From CAZCVI01 sp964502145 (GTDB taxonomy: Bacteria; Acidobacteriota; Aminicenantia; UBA2199), in NCBI GenBank assembly GCA_964502145.1, contig CAZCVI010000010.1, positions 1 through 64,000 of the forward strand: DNA of 64,000 nucleotides, read 5' to 3'. Under the pieces are notes generated by a model that searched no databases, had not been told where the DNA came from, and was given only the letters and a program-made list of their open reading frames with translations. Below are positions 27,359 through 36,128 of this stretch, piece after piece. How positions within the stretch are numbered: the first letter of the stretch is position 1; each line of letters begins with the position of its first letter. The translations under genes and the position numbers were made by a program.

Positions 27359-27395
27359 TTGATACATATTAATAGTGTTATATATAAATATAACA
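27359..27395 (+). promoter_or_regulatory. promoter with operator dyad for the gntR-SPFH operon
   Basis: TTGATA at 27359-27364 and TATATA/TATAAA near 27381-27388 form a promoter. The -10 lies inside TGTTATATATAAATATAACA (27376-27395), a perfect 8+4+8 dyad with GT...AC ends, as expected for GntR repressors. Autoregulation is inferred. Confidence 0.5.
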
Positions 27396-27495
27396 ATATT
27401 AAACTAAAACAATAAATAACTGTGACTTGTTAACCAAGAGCAGTGGTTATAGCAGGTAACATGGAACAGAATTTAATAAATGGAGGTAATAAGCC

Positions 27496-27870
27496 ATGAT
27501 TGAATTTAAGTTGGACCCCAAGAGTGGCGTTCCTTTTTATCGACAGATCATCGATCAGATTCGTTATGGTATAGCCGCAGGAACGTTAAATGTCGGTGAT
27601 CAATTGCCCACAGCCAGGGCTTTGGCCGTCGATTTGATGATCAATTTAAACACCGTGAATAAAGCGTATAAAGAATTGGAAATCCAAAACGTGCTGGAAA
27701 CCATGCAGGGCTCCGGTACTTTCATCAATAAGGTCAAGGTGGAAATACCCAGGAAAGAACGGCAGGGGAAATTGGAGAGCATTTGTGATGAGTTTGTCAA
27801 TATTGCTTCCAGTTATGGCTTCAGCATAGAGGATTTGGTTAACGAATTAAATAAGAGAGCAAGGAGGTAA
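27496..27870 (+). CDS. GntR-family transcriptional regulator, YtrA-like
   Basis: A 124-residue repressor-type protein with the winged helix-turn-helix of the GntR family at about 12-75 (VPFYRQIIDQIRYGI, LPTARALAVDL, LNTVNKAYKELE). Only a short helical C-terminus follows, as in the YtrA subgroup, which usually regulates adjacent transporter or membrane-protein genes. The SPFH gene follows three bases after the stop, so the pair is an operon. The dyad over its own -10 suggests autoregulation. Confidence 0.9.
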   Translation: MIEFKLDPKSGVPFYRQIIDQIRYGIAAGTLNVGDQLPTARALAVDLMINLNTVNKAYKELEIQNVLETMQGSGTFINKVKVEIPRKERQGKLESICDEFVNIASSYGFSIEDLVNELNKRARR

Positions 27871-27873
27871 ACC

Positions 27874-28776
27874 ATGTATACATTTGAACCAGAACAAGAA
27901 GCAAAAGTGAATGCTATTTCCATTACTATTTTCCTGGTATGGACAGCTATCACTGCATTGTTGGTAGTTTTTTGGGTTATTAGTATTCCCGTGGCTGTTG
28001 TGTTATTTATATTAGGCTCGTTGATTACCGCTTCTGCCAAGGTGGCCAATCACTGGGAAAAAGCCATTATCTTGCGCATGGGAAAGTTTATTGGTCTACG
28101 TGGTCCTGGTTTGTTTTTTATCATTCCCATCATGGACAGTGTTTATCGTTATGTCGATCAACGTGTTCGGGTCACTGATTTTAAGGCTGAAGAGACTTTG
28201 ACGCGGGATACCGTGCCCGTGAATGTGGATGCCGTCGTGTATTGGATGGTGTGGGACGCTGAAAAGTCCGCGTTGGAAGTTCGCGAGTACGTCAAAGCCG
28301 TCTCTTACATTGCCCAGACCGCGTTGCGCGATACTATTGGCAAACATGATCTGGCCGACTTGCTGCAAAACCGGGAAAAGATCGGTGCAAGTCTGCAAGT
28401 CACCTTGGATGAACATACCAATCCCTGGGGGATTACTTGTCAGACCGTGGGTATTAAAGATATCGTGATTCCTTCTGCTTTGGCCGACGCCATGAGCAAA
28501 CAGGCCCAGGCTGAACGGGAACGGCAGGCCAGGATCATCCTGGGCACAGCGGAAACGGAAATCTCGGAAAAATTCGCCCAGGCCAGTTTGAATTATATCA
28601 ACAACCCTGTGGCCCTGCAATTGCGTGGAATGAACATGTTGTTCGAGGGATTAAAGGAGAAAGGCTCTTTGATCATTGTGCCCAGTTCCGCGTTGGAATC
28701 CATGAACCTTGGCGCCATCGGTGGACTCGCCGCGCTGTCGCAAAACGCGGTGGAAGAAAAAGCAAAAAAAGGCTAA
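27874..28776 (+). CDS. SPFH/band 7 slipin-type membrane protein
   Basis: A 300-residue stomatin/slipin homologue. Two adjacent hydrophobic segments (about 15-55) anchor it, followed by the band 7 domain (about 62-225; IILRMGKFIGLRGPGLFFIIP, DQRVRVTDF). A helical C-terminus (MSKQAQAERERQARII) follows. Such proteins oligomerise in membranes and stabilise or recruit other membrane proteins. The NfeD partner commonly seen beside slipins is not present. AAGGAGG precedes the ATG. Confidence 0.92.
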   Translation: MYTFEPEQEAKVNAISITIFLVWTAITALLVVFWVISIPVAVVLFILGSLITASAKVANHWEKAIILRMGKFIGLRGPGLFFIIPIMDSVYRYVDQRVRVTDFKAEETLTRDTVPVNVDAVVYWMVWDAEKSALEVREYVKAVSYIAQTALRDTIGKHDLADLLQNREKIGASLQVTLDEHTNPWGITCQTVGIKDIVIPSALADAMSKQAQAERERQARIILGTAETEISEKFAQASLNYINNPVALQLRGMNMLFEGLKEKGSLIIVPSSALESMNLGAIGGLAALSQNAVEEKAKKG

Positions 28777-28817
28777 AAAAAACCGCCGACTTACCAGATC
28801 AACAAAACAAGGTGATG

Positions 28818-28852
28818 GGGGCACCGGTGCCGAAAACGGAGCCCGGTGCCCC
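28818..28852 (+). terminator. GC-rich hairpin after the SPFH gene
   Basis: ggggcaccgg (28818-28827) pairs perfectly with ccggtgcccc (28843-28852). No clear T-run follows. It likely ends or stabilises the gntR-SPFH transcript. Confidence 0.55.
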
Positions 28853-29429
28853 ATGTGGGCGGGTAAACCAAATAGGTTGGGTTTAAAAAATAAGAGAAAA
28901 GCGGTAATCCTGAATTCACCGCCAAGTTAATGGGAGTTACTTATGTAACTTCCACTTTTTTTATGATCCTTTCTATCATATTATACTACGCTTGGGCTCC
29001 TGTACAATAATCTCCTCTGTTAAATAGACCTCGCCAATTCCTCTTGAGGGCTGATCGCTACATTGTTATTTTCAAACAATGACTTCAGGGAACTGTTATC
29101 CAACTCTAAATCTTTGGCCTTTCAAGAGAATCTGGTGGTGAATCTCCCACCAAAAAGCAATTGATGATTTTTTCAAGCCATTTCTGGCCAAAGGGTCTAT
29201 TATTAAAATAGGTGAGTGGGGTTATTGTAGACGCGGCATCTTGCCGCATTATTTTATTCCTCTGCTTTTTAATGGGGCAGTCTCCTTTTAAGCGTGTCCT
29301 TTTTTGGACTGTCGCCTTCAGTCTTACACTGATGGAGACTAATAAGAATCTCCTGAATCCTTACTGGCAAAAAACTGAATAGATACTTCCCTTAATAATC
29401 AATCTTGATGGTGGAATCTTTTTTGATGT
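28853..29429. other. 577-base stretch without a convincing gene
   Basis: Only short frames are seen. A small perfect hairpin (GCGGCA-tct-TGCCGC near 29233-29247) and a GAATTCACC word near 28912 recur as scattered repeats. Minus-strand frames around 28982-29115 look faintly protein-like but are broken by stops. Confidence 0.4.
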
Positions 29430-29458
29430 TTGTTTTCCTGTGTCGATTGGGTTATAAT
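29430..29458 (+). promoter_or_regulatory. promoter for the STAND NTPase gene
   Basis: TTGTTT at 29430-29435, a 17-bp spacer and consensus TATAAT at 29453-29458. The leader is about 28 bases and carries AGAGG at 29478-29482. Confidence 0.55.
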
Positions 29459-29492
29459 ACAATATTGAATCATATTTAGAGGTCGGTAGAGT

Positions 29493-32400
29493 ATGAGTAC
29501 AGAAGACGAAATAAATCGGGTGGTTAAACTGCTTGCACTATGGGTGGAGGAAATACGTTTATCCAATGCTATCGATTTCTACAATATCAACCAAGTTGCT
29601 GAAAACGTCGCCGCTAAACTGTTAAACCTCATTTATAATTACCAACTTAAAAACCTTAACCAAGAAAAAAAACATTTCCCTGGCATTGATTTGGGGGATA
29701 AGTTCAATCAAATTGCGTTTCAGGTCACATCCAGAAAAGACCCGAAAAAAATCGAAGAAAACTTGGTTATCTATGTTGAAAAGTATCGTGTCTGTTTTCC
29801 TAACGGCATCCGTTTTTTGATTCTCAACCATGAGAAACCCCGTTTAAGCCCCAAGAAAAAAGAAAAGTACGCCAAGATTTGCCCTGGTTTTGTCCCAGAC
29901 CGCGATATCTTAACGGATAAAGAGTTAATGGTGGACATTGAAAAAATCTACCATGAAGACAAAACAAAATTCCAAGAAATCGCCCAATACTTGGAAGACG
30001 AATTTGCGCATGGTGGCACACGGGATTGTTTGAGAGCTCTGTTAAAAGGTTCCAAAAACTTTTACGACAACTTGCGTGGCCCCAATGGTAGATTTAAAAA
30101 CCTGAGCATTTCCGACCTGATATTAACCCATACAGAAAACCACTGGTTCAAAACGGAAGCCATCATCGACAGCACGGTTGCAGGTGCCACCACCAACCGA
30201 ACCACGCTGGTAGCAGATGCGTTATCTCTATTATGGCCACAGGAAATCAAACATGCAGTCATTCTTGGGGATGGGGGTATGGGAAAAACGGTTAGTTTGA
30301 TTCAATGGTGGCAGCAACTTTTGGAAAACAAAGATACCAACTCACCGGTGCCGGTGTATATTGCCTTGAACGAATACAACCAGCTTCCTGAAGGCAAACG
30401 GGATAACTTTATTGTATCCTATATTCGCAAGAACTACGGTTATGAATATATCACCTTGGAACAGTTTGAAAAAGCCGCAGGATGCCGCTTCTACATTTTT
30501 CTTTTAGACGGTTTTAACGAGATTACAGTGGAAAAACGGGAATTGCTTTTGGAGTTGAATCGTCTTAAGGAGCAGTGTCCGGGTATCCAATTGGTGATGA
30601 CCAGCCGGTATGATATGCGAGGGCTTTGCAATTGGAGTGATTGGAACTTGGTGCGACTGTTGCCATTAACAGACGAGCAGGTGGATGGGTATTTGGCTAA
30701 AGAAACACAGCTTCAAGACCACTTGCGAGAATTGGTAAAAAATCCTATGATGCTCACCTTGTACGCGGTTACCTGCGAGGTGCAAAAAAACCATAAGGAA
30801 TCCAAGTTATGCCAATTCAAGGAGCAAGTGGAAACACCGGCTGAATTATTATGGAATTTCATTGAGGCGCAGGTGGCTAAACTGCCGGAACGATTGGGCC
30901 ACGATGAAGAACAGATTTATTATTACAAATTCCTGCTCAAGTTTTTGCTGCCCGCGCTGGGGTTTGAGATGGAAAAGGTGGGGTTATTTGATTTCACCAG
31001 TGAGCAGTTGAATGATTATTTGGATATTATCTGCAAGCGATTTTCAACAGATGATTTTCTCAGCACCTTCCCCGAATTTGTGAGACATGTGGATGTACTG
31101 CCGATGGGGGGATGTGCCGATTTTAAGGATAGATTGAAAAGAAATGTCGAATTAAAAGAGATATTAAGCAATACATTATCCATGTTGGTTATGGAAGGAA
31201 ATTCCTTCCGTTTTCTGCACCAAAATTTCAGGGACTTTTTTGCTGCCGTGTTTGTGCGGAATGAGCTGGAGATAAGTTTAAAGAAGAGAGAGACACCTTG
31301 GGTACTGAAGGAACGGACACTTAATTTTTTTGTTAGGCGAATGGTTGGAGAACTGGAAGGGGAGCACCGAGTAAAACCCTATGTGGTGGATGGGGTGGGT
31401 TGGCAGATAAAGATCAATAAAGAAAACCATTTACATCGAGTCGTGGATTTATGCCGGGGAAAATTTGGAGATAAGGACTTGGAACTTGTGGGGTATACGG
31501 TATGGAATATTGTGACTATTTGGAAAGAGGTAAGAGGGGAGTTGAGTGGGGCGGATTTATCCCACCTTGATTTATCGGGAGTACTTTTGAATGGAGTGGA
31601 GTGCAGTCGTTTTTATAAAAACCAGTACTTAGCGGCATCTTTTGCTGGTGCGCGGGTTCATGAAAAAAATATCTTGCATCAGGGACATACGAGTAGAGTA
31701 AACAGTGCGGTATACAGTGCCGATGGGGGAAAGATACTTTCTGCATCATATGATGGCACAATCAAAGAGTGGGACGCTGTCACTGGAGAATGTATCCATA
31801 CATTTAGTGGGCATAATTTATCAGTATCCAGTGTAGTTTACAGTAGTGATGAGAAAAAAATTCTTTCCGCATCATTTGATCATGCTATCAAAGAGTGGGA
31901 CACCACTACCAAGGAATGTGTCCAGACATTGAGCGGGCATACAGGCTTTGTTTATAATGCGGTATACAGCAGCGATGGGGAAAAAATTTTATCCTCATCT
32001 GAGGATAAAACCATAAAAGAATGGAAAACCGCCACCGGAGAATGTGTCAATACTTTTAAGGGACATAACTCTAATGTAATCAGTGCGTTTTATAGGAACG
32101 ATGAGAAAAAAATTCTTTCCGCTTCTTGGGATAATACTATCAGAGAATGGGACGCCAAAACCGGGGAATGTTTCCAGACATTAATAGGACATGCAGGTTT
32201 TGTTATCAGCGCGGTGTACAGTAATGGCGGGAAAAATATTCTTTCCGTATCTGAAGATAAAACCATAAAAGAATGGGACTCTACCTCCGGGGCTTGTATC
32301 CAGACATTATCAGGACATGAAGATACTGTTCTTAGTGCGATTTACAGTTGCGATGGGAAAAGAATTCTTTCCGCATCTTCGGATAATACTATCAGAGAAT

Positions 32401-33179
32401 GGAACGCCAAAACCGGGGAATGTATCCGGATTTTAGAGGGACATAAAGAAACTGTTAGCAGTGCGATTTACAGAGGTGATGGGAAAAGAATTCTTTCCGC
32501 ATCACATGATTATACTATCAAAGAGTGGGATACCACTACCGGGGAGTGTGTCCAGACACTTGAGGGACATGCTGATTATGTTCGTAGATCAATATACAGT
32601 ATGGACAGGAAGACAATCCTCCTTGCACTAGAAGATCATACAATTCAAGAGTGGGACGCTACCATCTTGGAATGTGTCCGAACTTTAAAGGGACATACGA
32701 GGCCAGTAAACAGTGCGTTGTACAGCAGTGATGGGAAAAGAATTCTTTCGGCTTCAGAAGATCACACTATCAAAGAGTGGGACGCTACTACCGGAGAATG
32801 CATCCAGACATTAAAAGGGCATTCCTGTGCAGTAAACAAAGCCGTGTATTTTGATTGTGGAAAAAAGATTCGCTCAGAATCGTTTAATTTAATCCTCAAA
32901 GAGTGGGACGCTACTACCGGAGATTGTCTGAAAACTTATGATAATAATGAAAACTCCTCAATGCTCGAATACCCGCCATACCCTAAAAATATAAAACTGA
33001 GTCTTAGTAGTAGGAATAAAGTTCTTATCCCGAACGTCGACATCCAAGGTGAAACACGAGAGTTAATCAATGTATCGGGTCTCTTCATCCATGGTTGTTC
33101 CTTTGAAAATCTGGAAAAAGGTAGTCAATGGACAATGGAGGGATTGGAGATTTTGAGGACATACAGGGGAAAGATTTAG
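29493..33179 (+). CDS. SMEK-like / NACHT-type STAND NTPase / WD40-repeat protein, putative defence protein
   Basis: A 1228-residue cytoplasmic protein. Residues about 1-175 resemble what I recall as the SMEK domain; LNLIY, FPGIDLGD and IAFQVTSRK look like a degenerate nuclease-type fold. A NACHT/STAND NTPase follows, with Walker A GDGGMGKT near 259-266, Walker B FLLDGFNE near 336-343, MTSRYD near 369 and helical winged regions to about 620. A short pentapeptide-like stretch (GADLSHLDLSGVLLNG, about 680-700) leads into ten WD40 repeats of 42 residues (about 728-1148). A C-terminal cap (INVSGLFIHGCSFENL) follows. STAND proteins oligomerise on sensing a trigger; the repeats would be the sensor and the N-terminus the effector. 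No partner gene is adjacent. The SMEK name and the defence role are inferred. Confidence 0.85.
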   Translation: MSTEDEINRVVKLLALWVEEIRLSNAIDFYNINQVAENVAAKLLNLIYNYQLKNLNQEKKHFPGIDLGDKFNQIAFQVTSRKDPKKIEENLVIYVEKYRVCFPNGIRFLILNHEKPRLSPKKKEKYAKICPGFVPDRDILTDKELMVDIEKIYHEDKTKFQEIAQYLEDEFAHGGTRDCLRALLKGSKNFYDNLRGPNGRFKNLSISDLILTHTENHWFKTEAIIDSTVAGATTNRTTLVADALSLLWPQEIKHAVILGDGGMGKTVSLIQWWQQLLENKDTNSPVPVYIALNEYNQLPEGKRDNFIVSYIRKNYGYEYITLEQFEKAAGCRFYIFLLDGFNEITVEKRELLLELNRLKEQCPGIQLVMTSRYDMRGLCNWSDWNLVRLLPLTDEQVDGYLAKETQLQDHLRELVKNPMMLTLYAVTCEVQKNHKESKLCQFKEQVETPAELLWNFIEAQVAKLPERLGHDEEQIYYYKFLLKFLLPALGFEMEKVGLFDFTSEQLNDYLDIICKRFSTDDFLSTFPEFVRHVDVLPMGGCADFKDRLKRNVELKEILSNTLSMLVMEGNSFRFLHQNFRDFFAAVFVRNELEISLKKRETPWVLKERTLNFFVRRMVGELEGEHRVKPYVVDGVGWQIKINKENHLHRVVDLCRGKFGDKDLELVGYTVWNIVTIWKEVRGELSGADLSHLDLSGVLLNGVECSRFYKNQYLAASFAGARVHEKNILHQGHTSRVNSAVYSADGGKILSASYDGTIKEWDAVTGECIHTFSGHNLSVSSVVYSSDEKKILSASFDHAIKEWDTTTKECVQTLSGHTGFVYNAVYSSDGEKILSSSEDKTIKEWKTATGECVNTFKGHNSNVISAFYRNDEKKILSASWDNTIREWDAKTGECFQTLIGHAGFVISAVYSNGGKNILSVSEDKTIKEWDSTSGACIQTLSGHEDTVLSAIYSCDGKRILSASSDNTIREWNAKTGECIRILEGHKETVSSAIYRGDGKRILSASHDYTIKEWDTTTGECVQTLEGHADYVRRSIYSMDRKTILLALEDHTIQEWDATILECVRTLKGHTRPVNSALYSSDGKRILSASEDHTIKEWDATTGECIQTLKGHSCAVNKAVYFDCGKKIRSESFNLILKEWDATTGDCLKTYDNNENSSMLEYPPYPKNIKLSLSSRNKVLIPNVDIQGETRELINVSGLFIHGCSFENLEKGSQWTMEGLEILRTYRGKI
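31677..32940 (+). repeat. 126-bp tandem repeat encoding WD40 units
   Basis: Ten in-frame 126-base units encode the WD40 blades. Words such as gatgggaaaagaattcttt recur at multiples of 126 bases (near 32352, 32478 and 32730), showing recent unit duplication. Confidence 0.85.
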
Positions 33180-33749
33180 GAAAAGATCAATCTCTATATA
33201 GAAGATGACTTCTTAAATTATTGGATGATTGGAATTATTTTCTCTAAGGAGCAGTTACGAAACAACCTGATCATTTTCGATGTGGTTTGGAAGAATTAGC
33301 CATGAGGCAGCAGTCTAGCCCACTGCATCGTGGGAAGTAAGCAAATCAACCAAAATTCGAGAAACAAGAAGACCTTGCATTGTTTCGCCATGTTAAGAAT
33401 TTTCATGTGATGTGGTTGTCGTAATTATGATCTGCTCAAATATCCGGTTGATCTTCGCCATCCACGCTATTCATGAATCAGCCTGGCCCAAAGCCTCATT
33501 TTTCGCCCTATTTGATCATCAGAGAGCAACAAATCAACAGCGATCACACTATGTGGCGAAAAACAGCCGTCATAGGTCAATGATTGCCTAAAAATAGTCT
33601 CGTATCATTAAAAATTGTGCTCAATGACCAAAATGAGCTAATTTTTCTGAAAATAAGCCAATTTTCCAGATAAAACGCCATCCATTGACCAAAAACCGTC
33701 ATCAGAGTCCCAAAAACTCCTCGCATGACCTCAAACTGTCAATGGTGCA

Positions 33750-33905
33750 GAAAATTACTCAATTCATTGAGAAAATTACTGTTATGTTCGAGAAATTTTC
33801 TTTAATATTACAGTAATTTTCTATTATATTTGAGAAAATTACTTGAATCATAAAGAAAATTACTGCATCATTCGAGCTATTTCTTCATGATTTGAGAAAA
33901 TTACT
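33750..33905. repeat. 21-bp phased repeat array
   Basis: GAAAATTACT occurs at 33750, 33771, 33834, 33855 and 33896, and inverted at 33812. Degenerate units fill the 33792 and 33876 phases. The spacing is 21 bases or a multiple, with one 41-base step, about two DNA turns. There is no spacer diversity as in CRISPR. Confidence 0.65.
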
Positions 33906-33923
33906 GCAACTATGGCGCTATAT

Positions 33924-33977
33924 CGTCATGGATGACGTGATGGCTGAAAATGTCTCGTTTTTTTGTCATAGATGACA
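33924..33977. promoter_or_regulatory. two similar dyads 40 bp apart
   Basis: CGTCATGGATGACG (33924-33937) and TGTCATAGATGACA (33964-33977) share YGTCATNNATGACR. Their centres are 40 bases apart. They resemble paired binding sites of a dimeric DNA-binding protein. Confidence 0.45.
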
Positions 33978-34367
33978 TGAATAGGTCAATTTATCACCGT
34001 TATTACTGGCGAATTAAGAAATTCCCGAAATCATGACCTTCCTACGACAAAATTGCAGAACAATATTTAACGATTTGACTCTATCGGTTAAAAATCACGT
34101 TATTCATGCTCTTGCGACCCACGGGAGGCAATGGTGAGCTCCAAGCTGAAACCATGCCCCAAGTGGACGAATTTTCTCCAATAACGGCAATTTTTCATTT
34201 TCAGGGCTTCAAGAATTACCAATTCTTTATTATTTCCAAACTGTTATGGCAAAAAAAACTGTACAAATAAATATTTTCACGGTAAAAGGAGATCATTGAA
34301 GGAATTATTCATGTAAAATCATACCTGTCCTAAACAACTTTAAAAAATAATTGGCACGTTTTTTTAA

Positions 34368-34526
34368 ATCATTTTGCTTCCATATTTTAATGTCATAGAG
34401 GGCGTAGTATTATGGCACAGCAAAGATAGGGATGAGTTATATAGAAAGGCCCGCGAAATCAAGCCTAACCATTCCGCCATTTTATATACCGGCCAACTTC
34501 CAATTCATGTCGCTATTGTTTTATGA
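34368..34526 (+). pseudogene. possible remnant of a receiver-like coding sequence
   Basis: An open frame without start codon ends with TGA at 34524-34526. It contains YRKAREIKPNHSAILYTG, which resembles the fourth/fifth strand region of receiver domains. Only about 50 codons survive, so the call is tentative. Confidence 0.2.
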
Positions 34527-34585
34527 ATCACCCCCAATACCAATGAAAAAATAAATCCAGTGGTGAATTCAGCACTTCTCAACAA

Positions 34586-34614
34586 TTGACAAATAACTCT
34601 AAAAAGGCTATACT
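34586..34614 (+). promoter_or_regulatory. strong promoter for the Ser/Thr kinase gene
   Basis: TTGACA at 34586-34591, a 17-bp spacer and TATACT at 34609-34614. The predicted leader is about 85 bases. Confidence 0.7.
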
Positions 34615-34705
34615 TTCCAACTTACATCATTATTACTGGTGATTTCCATCCTACTGGCACACCGCTAGGCATGATGATTCAAAACACAACGAGGCAAAAA
34701 TAAAT

Positions 34706-35857
34706 ATGGCTGATTTTCCCGTAATAGACGGTTATAAGATTAAAAAAAAACTGGGCCACGGCGGCATGGCCACTGTGTACCTGGCTGTCCCAGAAAAATT
34801 GAACCGCCTGGTAGCCATTAAAATATTAAGCCCGCTGGCTTTTGAAAACCCCCGCATCCTCAAACGCTTCACCAAGGAAGCCCGCACGCTTTCCAGCCTG
34901 AACCACCCCAATATTGTCGCTATCTACGAAATCGGCGACATCCAAGATTGCCACTATATTGTGATGGAATATTTCCAAGATAGCCTGAAAGAACGAATCA
35001 AAAAAGATGGCAACTTACTCCCGGAAGAGGCGTTACATATTGCCAGTCAAATCGCCGATGCCCTGTTTTATGCCCACCAAAAAAACATCATCCACCGCGA
35101 TGTCAAACCCGATAATATCATGTTCCGCCAGGACGGTACACCCGTTATCCTTGATTTTGGGATTGCCAAACAAATGGATTCCAATACCAAAATTACCCGC
35201 ACTGGAACTTCCATCGGCACCCCCCAATACATGAGCCCAGAACAATGCAATGCCGAAAAACTGGATGGGCGCAGCGATATCTATTCATTGGGCGTCGTGC
35301 TCTATGAGATGCTGACTGGCAGGCCCCCCTATACTGGCGATACCACTATGGCCATTATCAATCAACATCTCCAGCAAGACGTGCCCTTGCTACCCAACGT
35401 GTTGCACGATTTTCAGCCTATTATTGATCGGATGATGGCCAAAGAACGAAAAAAACGGGTACGCACCAGGGAAAACTTGCATGAGATCATTAAACAACTG
35501 CTCAATGCCAATAACGGACGCATCCGCGTTGATATCCCAGAAGAAGAACGAATCCCAGCCAAATCCAGAAAAAAAACAGTTAATCCCACCTCTGCCACTG
35601 TCACCCAGATCAAAGACTCAGCTTCGAAACGAACACGAGCCACCGCAGCACCTAACCAAACAACAGTTAAGAAACGTGGCAACTCGCCACGGTCACGGAA
35701 AACAACTAAAAAGAAAGGCCATGGTATGGTATGGGGGATAGGCGTTGTCGCGTCTTTTGCCCTCGCTTTTTTTGTCGCCCCCATCGAATTCCAACAAAAA
35801 CTCCTATCCGTACTAGTAAACTTTTTTGCCTCAATAAAAGCCTTTTTTAGCAAGTAA
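34706..35857 (+). CDS. membrane-anchored Hanks-type Ser/Thr protein kinase
   Basis: A 383-residue kinase. The catalytic domain (about 7-265) has glycine loop GHGGMATVYLA near 14-24, the VAIKIL lysine, HRDVKPDN near 130-137, DFG near 151 and GTPQYMSPEQ in the activation segment. A basic Ser/Thr/Lys-rich linker (about 280-345) leads to one C-terminal TM helix (about 346-366) and a tiny tail, so the catalytic domain is cytoplasmic and no large extracellular sensor exists. The protein targets are unknown. It stands alone behind a strong promoter. Confidence 0.93.
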   Translation: MADFPVIDGYKIKKKLGHGGMATVYLAVPEKLNRLVAIKILSPLAFENPRILKRFTKEARTLSSLNHPNIVAIYEIGDIQDCHYIVMEYFQDSLKERIKKDGNLLPEEALHIASQIADALFYAHQKNIIHRDVKPDNIMFRQDGTPVILDFGIAKQMDSNTKITRTGTSIGTPQYMSPEQCNAEKLDGRSDIYSLGVVLYEMLTGRPPYTGDTTMAIINQHLQQDVPLLPNVLHDFQPIIDRMMAKERKKRVRTRENLHEIIKQLLNANNGRIRVDIPEEERIPAKSRKKTVNPTSATVTQIKDSASKRTRATAAPNQTTVKKRGNSPRSRKTTKKKGHGMVWGIGVVASFALAFFVAPIEFQQKLLSVLVNFFASIKAFFSK

Positions 35858-36128
35858 CATTAATAAGCGCAAAAATTATTTTTTTTCCATCTTGGTCATC
35901 CCTTTATCCAATAAATCATGGTCCGTTTTTACTATTTACAATCGTCTGATATTGTGTTAAACTGGTTTTAAAATGACTTTACAGGGTGTAAAAAGCATGG
36001 CAGATTGTTTGAAGTTACAGATGACGTTGGCTTTGTTCAAATCCACATCTCCACATTTATATTTTCCTTTTTTGAAGTCCCGTCTTTTTTGCCAGATAAA
36101 TAATTTAGAAAAATAGGAAGGTCAGTCA

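Larger units (their letters stand above)
33180..34585. other. 1.4-kb AT-rich region without an intact gene
   Basis: No frame with a ribosome site and plausible protein is seen. It contains a 21-bp repeat array, two similar dyads, several dispersed AGGTCAAT/ATTGACC words (near 33573, 33684 and 33984), and a broken frame at 34368-34526. Confidence 0.5.

Noticed and set aside
28982..29115. Minus-strand pseudogene before the STAND gene
   Set aside because: Two short open stretches in different frames look faintly protein-like, but are too short and broken to support.
33750..33905. CRISPR array
   Set aside because: Units are 21 bases with degenerate phases and no repeat-spacer structure; no cas genes.
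34351..34376. Second sigma-54-like promoter (TTGGCACG)
   Set aside because: The -12 GC element is absent at the required distance and no gene follows closely.
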